A stretch of 64,000 bases of DNA, taken from assembly GCF_036669915.1 (NCBI RefSeq), contig NC_089322.1, forward strand, positions 10,268,795-10,332,794. Direction: 5' to 3'. Within the stretch, counting starts at the first letter, position 1. Every line of letters begins with the position of its first letter. The notes beneath the pieces are model-generated. The model saw only the letters and a program-made list of their open reading frames with translations, made no database searches and was not told where the DNA came from. This DNA is from Pocillopora verrucosa (Eukaryota > Cnidaria > Anthozoa > Scleractinia > Pocilloporidae). This document shows, one piece after another, positions 39,570-51,330 of the stretch. The position numbers and the translations under genes were made by a program.

Positions 39570-42079
39570 TCAATCAGAAATCAGTAGTTTTAATTGGAGA
39601 CGGCCAAAGTAATCATTTGCGAATGCGTAGTCAAAGAAAGAGAACACTTCTTCCTTGGTCATTGATACATTCTCACCTATCGGCAAAGTCAGCCTGCTAA
39701 TACAAGTGTTGCCCATAGGAAGGCAAGATGGCATATTCGTATCAAAACAAATAATGGGCTTCATTTGGAAACTCAGAACAGGCTCGTTCTCGTATCCAGT
39801 GACGAACTTTAAAATACAATGGAGAGATATATTGCCATCTAACCTTCTTCCAGCTAAAAAGAGAAAAACACAATAATAGCAGTGCTGTCATAAAGCTCTA
39901 AATCCCGATTCTTTTTTACGCGCTCTGTGGAAATTTCGATTGGCGAAAAGCAAAGTTACATTTGTCTAGCTAGCGATGATGTTTCTTAGACCAGACAAAA
40001 GAAACGACAGTTACCTTACACCTCTTTCAAGTAATTCAGGAAGAGTCTGTATGTTTTTTCTTCCCGCTGTCTTCGATTAGTCGCTTCGTCGGAAAAAATA
40101 GGGTCCAGCAGTTTCACCAGTTTGGGGGTATGTCATAGGCAGCACTGTTGTCTTTCTGAAGAGGAATGAAAGACTCGGTTTCCCATGAAGGAGCTAACAG
40201 ATTAATAGAAAAGCAAGATTCATGGAATCTATGTAAAATTGTTAGAGACTGTAGTCATAATTGAATTTGGTTTTCTTGCCTAAGTAAAGGGTGAAGACCG
40301 TCAGTTACAACCGGTCACCTTGAAAGCTTACCTAAACGAGTCTGAATCTCTCGAGTCCTACCCGAAATTGGGTTTCCGCTTCCCCCAGATTAGTCAAATC
40401 ATCTTTTGTGAAGATTCGCTGAAGCTGGTCTTCAGCAAGGAAAGTAAGCAAAGGACCACCTTGCAACAAACTGAAACCTGCAATAAAAAGGTAAATTTAA
40501 ATTCTTGTGTGCCCAAGTGAAAATTACGTAGGTGTCTAAATAGGCTTTGCATATTTACCAAAAAAGAGGCCAGCTCCATAATACTGTTTCCTGTCCAATG
40601 CTTCTTTTTTCTCAAAAAAAAAACGTAGCCTTCTCCTTCTTCCTTGAAGAGCTTGTCACGTATTTCGCGCATCACCATGCCCAAAAATTTCCACCATAAT
40701 CTTGAGAGCCCTCGCCGGTGAAGATCACCTCTAAAGGTACACTGAAATCAATCGCTGGCGGATCATCCCTCGATATCTTTTCCATTGCATCATCGAAGAG
40801 GCGGTAACGAGAGACAAATATCTCCGTGGTCTTTCCCTCACACAGTTCAGAGTCGTTTTGAAGGTCAAGCATTCGCCCTCGCTGTAACCTTCGCCTGAAC
40901 TCCCCTAAGAGTTGTGTAACAGGCTCGTCACAAGTAGCCCTGAAATAAATTTGAAATGATCAAAGAGGCGTAACGCCCGTGAAATTTAAATAATTCCCAA
41001 AAGTATGCGGTGACACATGCGTTAAACCGGTCAACTAACGAGCAGTCGGCCCGATTGTATTTAGCTTCTTACACGAATAGTTGAGAGCCAAAGTCAAAGT
41101 AGTAAAATCAACTAACGCATCTCTGCACATAAAAGGTTGTGCTTAGCACATTATATCATTGGACGGACGCCTAATTTCCACGTTCCTTCCCTTAAAACGA
41201 TATCACAGCAAACGTTCATACACACTAACACCAACTACACTGTAGGGTACGGAAAAGACAATCAAGCAGAATGTACCAAGGATAACTCTATCAATTTGTA
41301 CTTACATAGCTTTTAATGTTTCCTCTGATGCATTTCTCATATGCTCCTCGTACGGGACAGGTTCCCTAGGCAGATAGCAAGGAACAACTATTTGAGGGGG
41401 GCTTTTAGCGGGATGGTAGAAGTTTTCATGCAATGTTCATGATGTTACAATAAACTGTAAATTAGTGTATGACGGCAGCAGCAGTGTATAATGGATGTAC
41501 ACACGGTTAGTCCATAGAAAACGATACAGGATTGGCGTTTCATTCCCTTAGACGCACTTGAGAAACTCTTCAGCGCCTCCTAAATAATCAACCTCCACGG
41601 GTAATTTTAACATGGCTAAGAAACTCACTCTTTATTGGCAGCTGCTTCGCCAAGACTTATTGAAGCCTGTTCAGTACCAAGAGGAGGCTGTTCTGGCAGT
41701 TCCAGTGAATTCTGCTCAGTGCCACCAGGAGGCTGATCTGGCAGTTCTGCTGGGGTTAACTCGTTCTTCCTCTCTGAAATATTGATTATACTGGTGTAAA
41801 AAGCCACCTTCAGCCTTAGCACAATGCCCCATGTTAATGCCCCATATATGATATTAATATAAAGTATAAAGTCACTGATATCTTAAACGTAATTAAAGCT
41901 AACAGTGCGTACAAAAGGAATTTCTAACTACGTGAAATACCGAAAACAACTTTTAGTACTTTCTAAAAGCGTGGGAACGATAACCACCATGCGAGTGGGG
42001 TGACCACTTCTACTTACCTCCTCTCTCCAAATGCTAGCGGCAGATCATCGTCGGATGTTTCTGCAGGCCTTGTTTCACC
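39570..42079 (-). pseudogene. HECT-domain E3 ubiquitin ligase-like gene (G2E3-like), damaged
   Basis: HECT enzymes pass ubiquitin from an E2 to a catalytic Cys and then to substrate. Minus-strand exons with splice sites: 42079-42018 (acidic, ETSDDDLPL), 41773-41629 (PDQPPGGTEQ / PEQPPLGTEQ repeat), about 41430-41306, 40939-40559, 40477-40332, 40155-40015 and 39853-39570. N-lobe landmarks: VPLEVIFTGEGSQDYGG, EIRDKLFKEEGEGY, YYGAGLFFG joined across an intron to FSLLQGGPL, and LLDPIFSDEATNRR. C-lobe: LKFVTGYENEPVL and LPMGNTCISRLTLP, with the candidate catalytic Cys present. Lesions: a frameshift removing the PRRE-type residues after QDYGG (about 40676), another at a T10 run (about 40614-40623), one near 40128, and in-frame stops at two exon ends (40332-40334 and about 40017). 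It runs tail to tail with the integrase-like gene. Confidence 0.82.
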
Positions 42080-45000
42080 CTACAAACAAATTATTCCAAA
42101 GGAAAAAATTAAGTATTCGCAGAAGGCTCAATATTTTACCCAGAAATAGTCGCAAAAACGTCACCAGCAAAACACAAACCCGACACGTTTCCATATGGGC
42201 TCGCATCCCGCGCAGTGGGATAGACATATTTAGTACTGATTCTGCTATTCATCAAACCTCACAGGGACTCGATAAATAAAAACCACTTACTTCCCGAGCC
42301 AGTTCTTTTGTCATTGTTCATTGACCTAGGTCGCCATACAGTTCTTCAAAATCCGTCGTTCTCCATCCCAAACACTCACCTATTACAGGAAAAAGCATCA
42401 ATAAAGTCAACTGCTCTCGATCGAATTGACTGCTACAGAGTTCGAAGCGTCCAAATATCCTGTAAAATTGCCATTTCCTCCCATCAAAAAAACTTCCCAA
42501 CGCGCCAAAATATCCCATATTTTCCATGTTAAGTGACGAGACGCCACGTTGAAAACTATGACTGAAATAGTTAAGCACGAGCAACGCTGATCTTCAAATC
42601 GTCGGCCATAATTGTTTATATTCTTGCAGGGAAGTAAATTAGTCCTCAGGTCCTTTTCGGAATAAAAATATGCCAGGCGTTGAATGCAAATTCAGTAGTC
42701 TTGGCGCGAAAATTTAATTAAAGCAAATCAAAATTCTGACATCATGTCATCGCTCTGCCTCGAAAAATCCCAAAGATTTATTTGCAGGTCTTCTTTTCTT
42801 TTCTTTTCATCAAATAGAAGGTCTGCGGTGCTCAAATTGTATAAGCCATGGTACAGAACACGCTTCTTTGCAGATCGAGCCGTGATCGCCGCCATATTGA
42901 ATTCTCTTGATATTCTATTGTTCCGGAGTGTAATACGATTTACCGCTGATAATTGCTAGCGGGCTCGAAATGTCCTTGATTTCTAGCGATGGGTGAGCTT
43001 ATCACGCCCAGCGAGGCAAAAAAAAGTTCTGGTAATGGTTTTTTCTGTTAAAAATTGTAGTGTTGTTTTAATAAGTTGTAATTGCATTAAGTTGTAAACA
43101 TTGCTTTTAATTAATGTCCTGTTTTCATCCTCTAACAGATCAAAAAAGTCATCCTAATGGAGTTGAGTAGTCATTTTTCCTACAGAAAGAAGGTCAATAC
43201 TGCATGCAAATGAACTTAGGTATGATTTTAAAGATATTTGTAATGTTTGTGGTTACACTTAGTGGAAGGACTAGTGACAGTAGTGCACCGAATTAAAAAT
43301 GCATTATTTTCTCTCAACAGTACTCCAATTAACCTATGAAACTACAGCCACCGTAGAAAGATGTGAATGTTTACGTGAATTAGCTCGTGAGGAAGTTGAT
43401 ATTCCGATAACTTGGAGATGACAACAAATACTGTGAACAATCGAATGCACAAAGTCAGTCCTACTAAATGACAAAAAGGGGTGAGGAATATTTATCAATA
43501 CTGCTTCAAGACTTTTTAAAACCTCCTCAAAATGTTAAACATAGGATGCTGTTGCTTTGTTCTTTTTCCGGCTGAAAGGAGAGTTCAAGTTAACAAGCTC
43601 AGAATACCTGGCTTGTAGGCCCTGGGACCAGTGTTCCAGAAGTCCTGATAACTTACTAGTTACGTAAAGCTATTTCTTTTCTCATGTAGTCAATTTTTGG
43701 TGTTTGTGAAAACTTAAAAGTACCATACTTACTTGATTGAGAAGATGGGCTTGTTTACACAGGACTAAAATCTACAGCGCCACTTGAAAGAAAATGAATT
43801 AAAATAATCGCTCTCGGAACCGATATGTCTTCCGGGTTTTGAGAAACGCATCCGTGCCTACTACTTATTTTGAGAGAGCTAAGTGATAAATCGCAAGACT
43901 TTTAGTTTCTTGGCCTCGTTGGTGGAAATTTACGAGAGATTCAATTTATCTTTCCAAACCATGGCCAACACATCTCTTTCGGTATTGGGTCAATTGCAAA
44001 CTATCCAGGTCATGCAAAAGGGCCTCCGTATGTAGAAGAAAATGTGTAATCATCAGTTACCTCTATTCTCACCAGGGATCCCTTCGAACAATGGTGAATT
44101 TCAGCATGTTACGTGACTCCAAACCCCTGGGATTTTAGCATGAGAATGGTTATGCAATCTTTTACACGTTTTTTGGCTATATAATCTTATTCCGGTGCGG
44201 TCAGTCCTTTATAACCTCAAAAGTCCTTTCCACGGCGTTTGAGGAGGTTTAGCTAAGTGCGCCCCTCCCTCCTTCCCGCAGCCATGATAGCGCCTACGCT
44301 CCAGGTAGCTACCTACTCACTTCCGCCTCGGGCTGGCCTTTCCCATATCTTATAACATCCTTGAGGCTTTGTTTGTGGGTAGCCCTTGTGAGAATATATT
44401 ACTATTTTCTGGGACTCTCTGTGCTCTCTGGGAGGAACTGCTTACGCGGTTCTGCCGCCTGCTCGCGTAAGGGTGGACCCTCTGTAAGTGGCAAAAAAAT
44501 TATTAGAGAAAATGCCTCTGTTAATGCCTTCCTTGCAGGACCCGAAAAAAACAGAGTACATTTCTGAATTTTATGAGAAGTTGATCGTACGGAATTCATA
44601 CTATCAAGTGAAAATGAAATGCATCGGCGCGGGTAAAGCTTCCGCAAATGAAAGAGAAAAGTCGCTCCGCTAACGGGCAAAGGACACTTTTGCATACAGG
44701 TGTAGAAAAAGAAAAACACGCAATAGCGCAGGAAAATTGATTGATAAGCCAGACAGGACGGTTCCTCTGAGAACGAGAAAACTCGAAAGCCTTTAAGATT
44801 GATTTAATGTTCATGCACGCCAAACAGAGTTACCAGTATGGTACAAGTTTTCATTTTTGTTTAAAATAATGTAAATAAGGTCTACGGTCTAAAAAGCATA
44901 ACAACTCAACCCCAGAGATCTCATCCGTGCAGAGACATTTTTACGTTCCATTAAGGGAAGGGCTGAAATGAACACAATTTTTAGGGGTCTTGGCCGAGAG

Positions 45001-46799
45001 CCTATTGATGCAGCGGTGTCGGACACAGCCATGTAGACAAGTGTCCAGGGTGAGGGGTATAGGGGTGCAACGAAGAGTTTCAAACCCTGACCTATTCATA
45101 CCCGGACAAGTTCAGATCCTGTTCAAGACAGAGAGGTTAGAAAACAAGCTGCTCCCGTAAGCTACCGCAAAGTTTGTGTCTTTTACAATTCAAGCTCTTA
45201 CTCGCTTTTTCAATCGTTTTAAGAATGTGTATTTCAAATGGTTTTGTGAATGCGGTAAAGGGCATTTTCGTGACTCGTGATCGGCTCTTGTTCTCCCCGT
45301 GAAATATGAAACTGCTAACTTTTTTGTCGTGAATTGTGATTTTCAAAGTGGTCGTGAAGCGTGATTTTGTAAAATTACTATCCGTGAAACGACAAATGAA
45401 TGTTTAATTTGCTGTGAATCGTGAGTTTAAGGTTACTTCCTACCTTCAGAGACCTAAAAAATCGATTTTTATTTCATTTGACAAAACTGAATTCAAACAT
45501 TCAATCAAATGTTTCCATGGAAAAAATATCTGATATCTTTAAAAGCACAGTTATTTAGAAAAACGTATTTTCAAATAAAAGTTATTAAATCAGGAAGGTG
45601 TCATTATCTGGGACCTGGGTGAGTTCCCTGGGGGAATTTTCGCGGCAACCGCTCATGTTGAGGCTCGATCTTCATGTTACTTCCATATTTTGTTTACATC
45701 GCACACTTTACAAAATTCACACGTGGAAGCTCTTTGTTTATGGAAAAATCTTTGCGCATGGAAAAAATCAACAGCGGAAGAAAGTCCTTGGGAGAAAAAA
45801 AAGGAAAAAAAGGCAGGCCCAAAGAAAAGAAAGGGTAGCACTCTGTCAAGCAAAGAACACAATTCTTTTGTGAAAACGATTAGTACTAACGGAGCTTCAC
45901 GCTGGCGCCCAGATTTCGAACAAAGAGGTCCGATGTAACCAAAATTTACCATACATAATGTTTAAAGCGAAGTTTCCTTTTCTATATACAAGTACTAGTC
46001 TTGATACAAAAACATTAAAAATCGCCTCGAATCGTAATTTTGAAAGCTGTATGTTGATTATTTGTCTTGCTCCTCAGCTTTGCAGTTTTTTAAATTTTTG
46101 CAGCGGGTTTTTCCTTTGCCGTTGACCACTTTGCTTATCATTGTGTTGTCCTCTTCAACGCTCCACTGAGCAATCGAGATAAAAAAAAGAAAAAAAAAGT
46201 CTGCAATGGGTTACTTTTATCGGGAAATCTTAATCCATAGTCATTGACGCCAGGAGGTCCCGTTGTCCTATTGGTTTGCGGTTTCCTGGGGCCAGATAAT
46301 CTTCTGGCGAGGCGCGAGTTGTTTGCAAACCTTTATAAGCTGAAATCTGGCATTTGACTTTAGGAGGAATACCGCTATTTTGAGCGAATTTATAGGGTAT
46401 ATAGATTTGACCGATTTTCGTCAAATTTCGCCAAAACATCCTAGGAATGATGACAAACGAAGCTGTGTCGGGAAATTTTGATATTTGAAAAATTTGTCCC
46501 GTGGCGTCCATTTACGCAATACGACTCGCATATTTTTAGCTACTCCAACTAAGGATGCCGATATGGACACAACTAATCAGAATATCGAAAAAGCCTGACA
46601 CACTTTTGTTGATTGATGCCTCGTGAATGAGACTGTGCAGCCATTTTGCTCATGATCCAGCATCTGATACCCGATGAATTCAATAGAAGAACCTTCGGTC
46701 GTTTAACGCCTTACCGGCTCTTGACACTTCCGTGAAAGAAAGTCGCTCAAATTATGTTTTTATCGTAATCTGCAGTTATTAAGCTTTCTTCTGATATGT
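42080..46799. other. Unassigned interior of the long-TIR transposon
   Basis: Mostly unannotatable. 42320-42540 (-) ends at an AATAGGTGAGT donor and may be an upstream HECT-gene exon. 46230-46511 has a minus-strand open frame that looks repeat-derived. 45300-45420 has repeated 'cgtgaa..gtgattt' phrases. No third recognisable enzyme was found. Confidence 0.4.
43138..43421 (+). CDS. Possible 3' exon pair of a small plus-strand gene
   Basis: Candidate exon 43138-43219 (ending EGQYCMQMNL at TTAG/GTATGA) could join 43321-43421 (after TCTCAACAG), giving LQLTYETTATVERCECLREL and REEVDIPITWR before TGA. The phase fits, and the amino-acid composition looks protein-like. No family recognised and no start found. 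It might be a cargo gene of the transposon or chance. Confidence 0.25.
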
Positions 46800-47766
46800 A
46801 GTTTGCATACTATAAACATTTAGGCTCACCAACACGTGCAAACTGTGGTAAACCGGGAGGCCGGTAAACCGTGGTAGAATCCAGTCTCGTTGCTATTTTA
46901 ATTAACGCTATCACGAACGACAACGAATAAATGCAATATCGGCAGGGAAAAAAAGAGGAGAAACTTACCAAGTTGGCTCTGCTTTACGGCAAGGCGAAGT
47001 GAAGACTCTTCCACACAGCGACTACACTATGTAATGGTTTCGCGCCAGTCTTCACATTCGATGACGTCATGCCCCCCAGCAGATCGCTGAACCATTTGTG
47101 GTTTGTATTTTTGGTGGTTTCGGCGAGATAGCATTCAGATCACGCCACAAGCAAGCTCGAAAATTTGCCACACCATCGAAATATTTCTTATAATGCTAAG
47201 CAATTTAATGTTCAGTTAGAACGTCTGATGTTCAGCAAAGCTATTCGTAATGCTACACTATTCGTGTGTAAGCTGTACCATTCTACATTACGCTATGCCG
47301 TTTCACGCAACGCTACACCATTTGTGTGTACGCTGTACCAATCGGCATTACGCCGAGCCATTTCACGCAACGCTACACTGCTTGTATGTACGCTGTACCA
47401 TTCGACATTACGCTGGGCCATTTCACGCAACGCTACACCGTTTGTGCCTACGCTGTGCCACTCGACATTACCCTGAGCCATTTGACGTAACGCTACACCG
47501 TTTGTGTATTGTATTGCAAATGAGTGCTAGGCTATTCGCAATTGAGCTAGTCCTTTTCACAATTTCATGTTCCAACTCAACACGGGCTACTAGACCGTTT
47601 ATCATTTGGCTAAACTATTCATGTTTAGGGTGTTCTGTTTCATGAAGGAAAACTAAACCGTCTATAATTTGGCCATGCCATTTCTTTATTAGCTTTGCTG
47701 TCCTGCAGCCGATCCTTAGACCAGCTGTGTATTTGCTGATCTTTTTGACATCCTTGTATTTTTGGT
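46800..47766. repeat. Right terminal inverted repeat (continues at 49544-49564)
   Basis: Inverted match to 36928-35783. Against the left arm it lacks about 110 bp (the inner copy of the terminal module, expected near 47127), with 'gagatagcattcag' at the junction. After the nested element, 49544-49564 restores the last bases, TTTGGTGGTGACGGCCGCCCA in register. Confidence 0.85.
47245..47505. repeat. 60-bp tandem array in the right arm
   Basis: About four and a half units of the same 60-bp repeat as in the left arm, in inverse orientation. Unit number differs between arms (about 5.5 against 4.5), so the arrays evolve independently. Confidence 0.92.
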
Positions 47767-49543
47767 TCGCCTCATGTAAGGTAATCCAGGACAGTATTAG
47801 ATTCTGGATTCCACGCTGCGGATTCCGGATTCCAGATGCTGGATTCCAGATTCTACCGCTGCAGATTCCGGATTCCAAAACACAAAAGATTCTAGATTTT
47901 AGTTTCTGGTTTGCCCCTAATTTTCGCATTTCGTTTTCTAGGAATGACTTCGATGGCGGATTTCGCTATTGAAGGACATGTTTGTGAATGCATGTTTGTC
48001 TATTCATATTTCCTCAACAACATTTGATATTTATGACAAATGTATAATAGCAAATTAAGGGATAAATTTTTGTTGTAGGAATACCTGTTGAGACTGTCCG
48101 TCTTTTAAATCCAATGTCCATTCATTCCACATCTTTTCAGCAACTCTGAAGAGGCGAGGCCGCATTTCTTTCATACAGGTTCCTCGAGGTTCTTCAAGTG
48201 ATTTAACAGTAACAAAGAACTAATAGTTCAAATCACTGCTTAGCATTTTTAACTTGTAAATAACAGTTGGACTAAAAATTGGCCAATTTTTTAAATATAA
48301 AACTGACTTAGAACTGCTAAGAAAAAAGCTCGAAAATATTTCCCTATCATCTCAAATTACTTTTTAAACCATGTATTGAGCCAAAAATTTAAACCGGAAT
48401 ATAATTTTAATAACACCCCGAGTAAATCACGGACAGAAAAGCTTGTTTTCCCAAATGTAATTGGCGATGATGTTCGACGAGAATGCGCACCAATTCAGCT
48501 ATACTTAAACTTTTGAAAAATCGCGAAAGATCCTCATTTACACGGTAATGTTTGAAGAATAATATTCTCTTTTCTAAATTTCCTTTTTTTTTAAAAGGTT
48601 AGCCAAGTCATATCGCATTACGTCGGCGATGAATCCTTCAGAGCAATGATTCTATAAAGTTTCAGGTGGGCCGCCGCTATTTTCTTTTCTAGAAAATGTT
48701 GTTTGACCTTAAAATCTGGTGATATCTTATCTTAGTCGCACCGAGATATGATGCCTTATGAAATCTTAAGTTTGTTATTCCAAATGCCAAATATCAAACA
48801 TGTCAAAGAAAACGGTTCACGTTTAAATGCCGAACATTCGACCTGTAAATAGACCTTTCCTGGCTTCCATAAATATCCATATATAACCTTGTTCAAAGTT
48901 TATCATAATTGGAAACGTGTGGTCCATCGCCCTGATAAGCTCACTCCTAATCTTGGAAGCGACACTTCCCTTTCACTCTCCCCAGCTGCTTTCTCATCCG
49001 CCGGATTTTGATCCTCATCATCTCCAACATCTTCGTCGTAAAGGTCACCATTAGCAAGCCTGGAGAGCCTGTTGTCCTCCTCAGACGTTAGAGTGATGCT
49101 TGAACCCTTGGCAGTGAATCCCAAAACTCGGGTTAGAATGCAGTTGGGTGAGTTCCGATCACAGACATCGCCGGGAGTATACGTAAGAGGGTCACTTGTC
49201 CAGTTCAGCCACTGAAATTGCACCTTCTTTCGTAAAAAATTGCCTCCATCTACTTCTAATTGAACGTCTTTTAAGAGAATAGCCAGCCAGAATGGCGAAA
49301 TCTCTCTTCTGCGGTTATGTCTCACAGCAACGACTTGAACTGCACTCTACAGTGGTTGCATGGATGCGGGTGAAAGCCGCTAATACGATTTGAAATGGAT
49401 TTTCAGCAAATGGATTCTGGATTCCCTTTTTAGCAGAATCCTGGATTCCAAAAGCTGGATTCTGGATTCCAAAGCTTAGTATTCCGGATTCCACGAGCAA
49501 AATTTCCTTGATTCCGGAATCTGGATTTCCTTACATGGGGCGA
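47767..49543. mobile_element. 1777-bp DNA transposon nested in the right arm
   Basis: Begins TCGCCTCATGTAAGG and ends with the complement of TCGCCCCATGTAAGG; about 21 of the first 23 bp match. TTTGGT flanks it on both sides (47761-47766 and 49544-49549), and the left arm shows the same site uninterrupted. Both subterminal zones hold many copies of 'ctggattcc' / 'ggattccgg' (47796-47885 and 49380-49535). A minus-strand exon-like open frame is inside. Confidence 0.9.
48903..49346 (-). CDS. Hypothetical transposon protein, C-terminal exon
   Basis: Open from an acceptor-like TGTAG just above 49346 to TGA at 48903, about 147 codons. It starts SAVQVVAVRHNRRREISPFW, continues FQWLNWTSDPLTYTPGDVC and ends with an acidic tail rich in D and E (YDEDVGDDEDQNPADE). 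Resembles C-terminal exons of uncharacterised transposon-linked proteins that I recall from corals; no enzyme motif. No start codon at the 5' edge, so upstream exons would be needed. Lies within the nested element on its minus strand. Confidence 0.45.
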   Translation of the reverse strand, partial: SAVQVVAVRHNRRREISPFWLAILLKDVQLEVDGGNFLRKKVQFQWLNWTSDPLTYTPGDVCDRNSPNCILTRVLGFTAKGSSITLTSEEDNRLSRLANGDLYDEDVGDDEDQNPADEKAAGESEREVSLPRLGVSLSGRWTTRFQL

Positions 49544-49961
49544 TTTGGTGGTGACGGCCGCCCATACAAATGACCTATAATATCAAGACAAGCTTTAATA
49601 ATTATTCGATCTAAAAGAAACACATTTATAATTCGCACTCAGAACAAACGCAAATCAAGTCTAAAGCTAAAAAAAAAAATTTTTATCGAAGTTTGGAAAA
49701 AGTAACGAAGCGAAAACTGACTAAATTAAAAAACCTTCAGTGTAAACTTACTTCTGTGGCGGGTCGTTACAACAGTCTCACTTTACTGGTTAGCAGATTC
49801 TCCAGGTAAGCGGATTTAGAAACAGAAAAATTGATAACAAAATAACTTCTTTCTCACTTCGATTCCGGTGAAAAACTGACTTAAAACATAATAATCTAAC
49901 GGCTTTAAATCAATCTATGGAATTAATGTCAATCACGATTCTTGTCATTAATTAAATTTGT

Positions 49962-50190
49962 CAACAAGAGGCAACGCCTACAGTCCTAGTGGTAACAAAT
50001 TCAGATTACCCATTAAAGAAATGACAACTGAAGAGCTGGATATTTGCCTAAATTTTTTTGCAAGCATGCGAGAAAATTCGACGGCACACCTAAAGAAAAA
50101 AAAAAAACAGCTTTGTTCAGTGCGATCTTGGCAGCCATTCTTTCGTCGCTAGCCCATACAATCTCAGCCCTTATTTCGGCTACTCAAGAT
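49962..50190 (+). pseudogene. Transposon-like coding fragment, unassigned
   Basis: After an acceptor-like AACAAG the plus strand reads GNAYSPSGNKFRLPIKEMTT and EELDICLNFFASMRENSTA, then a long A run followed in a shifted frame by LAAILSSLAHTISALISAT. The EEL..CL..F pattern recalls N-terminal regions of tyrosine-recombinase-like (Crypton/DUF3504) proteins, but the fit is weak. A diverged copy lies at about 28690-28880. Broken in both. Confidence 0.3.
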
Positions 50191-50311
50191 AGAGTGTACA
50201 TAGTTTTTTGGAAGTGAAGTTGCTCTAGTCTTCCTGTGGTTGTCAAACCAAATAAAATTTAGATGGTAGAGTTATCAACTGTTTGCGTTTTTACTAAAAT
50301 AATTACCCTGT

Positions 50312-51330
50312 GACTAAATGCCTGGCAGCCGGGCACGGTCTCCAATAGACTAAATGCCCGGCAGTCAAACATTTTCACGCAACTTCCACCAAAACTTCTT
50401 CGTATTATCAGATGTTTGTTAAGAAATGTCAAGCGATTCCGGGTATTCAGTCTATTTGCGATCGTGCCCGGCACTCTGTTCAAGAGTCGACAAATCGAGC
50501 GATTTTGTGATTCGCTCAGCTGGAAAAATTGTCCACCAAATAATTTTAGAATCACTTGGGAAACCTAAACAAACATCGAATACTGTATTATTAACAAGTT
50601 TATTTGAGGTGACTGACCCTTGCTGTCACGCCACAGTTGTCACGAAGACAACATATTCTACGAAACCAGCCTGACCTCCCAAGCTTTAGAGCAGGTTCAT
50701 GCGGTTTAAGCTTGATCACTGAAAAACCAACGCAATGTTAACATTGCTTGACATTTCTAATCAAACACCTGACACTCTTGGGAAGTTTGAAGAACCTTTC
50801 AGTGGCATTTTGATGAAAATTTATGACTGCCGGGCATTTAGTCCATTTGAGACCGTGCCCGGCAGTCTTATTAGGAGCGTAGAATTTCCAAGTTGTCGAC
50901 AAGCGAGCAATATTATAGTATGCACAAGCTCAGAGAATTTGTCGGCTAAAAAACCAAATAAATGTTTGTATCGTTTGACATTTCTTAACAAACATTTGAT
51001 TATCTTAAATATGTTGAAAGAACCTTTCGGCGGAAATTGCGCGAAAATTTCTGACTGCCGAGCACTTAGTCCATTTGAGAGACCGTGCCCGGCAGTCTGA
51101 TCAGAAGCATAGAATTTCAGTGTCGACAACCAAGCGATATTGCATTATGCACAAGCTCGGATAATGTATCCACTAAAAAAGCAAATTAATTTTTGGAATC
51201 GCTTTACATTTCTAAACAAACATCTGATACTCTTGGGAAGTTTGATGGACACTTTCAATGGCATTTTGGTAAATAATTCTAACTGCCGGGCATTTAGTCC
51301 ACTTGAGACCGAGTCCGGCCGGGCAGTGTG
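50312..51330. repeat. Hairpin tandem array, about 228-bp units
   Basis: Each unit has a hairpin with 12-bp arms GACTGCCGGGCA / TGCCCGGCAGTC and a 19-20-nt loop 'tttagtccatttgagaccg', then 'agaatttctaagttgtcgac', an AT-rich spacer and 'cgcttgacatttct'. GC-rich stems stand out against AT-rich spacers. Confidence 0.88.

Larger units (their letters stand above)
35783..49564. mobile_element. Long-TIR DNA transposon carrying integrase and HECT-like genes
   Basis: Outer ends are inverted copies of TGGGCGGCCGTCACCACC, with TA at 35781-35782 and 49565-49566 as a candidate target duplication. The arms match over about 1.1 kb: 35783-36928 against 46800-47766 plus 49544-49564, the right arm being split by a nested 1777-bp element. 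Without that insert it is about 12.0 kb. Between the arms are a DDE integrase-like gene on plus (38004-39355), a HECT-like gene on minus (39570 to about 42079), possible plus-strand exons at 43.1-43.4 kb and about 3.4 kb of unassigned DNA. Both recognised genes carry lesions, so this copy is probably immobile. I know of separate coral protein families of each type; the linkage inside matched arms is read from this sequence. Confidence 0.85.

Noticed and set aside
44361..45952. Several overlapping open frames on both strands
   Set aside because: Overlapping alternatives of similar length, no motif, no convincing exon borders.
46230..46511. Minus-strand gene inside the long-TIR element
   Set aside because: Reading resembles a fragment of a dispersed repeat in a chance frame, without start or splice support.
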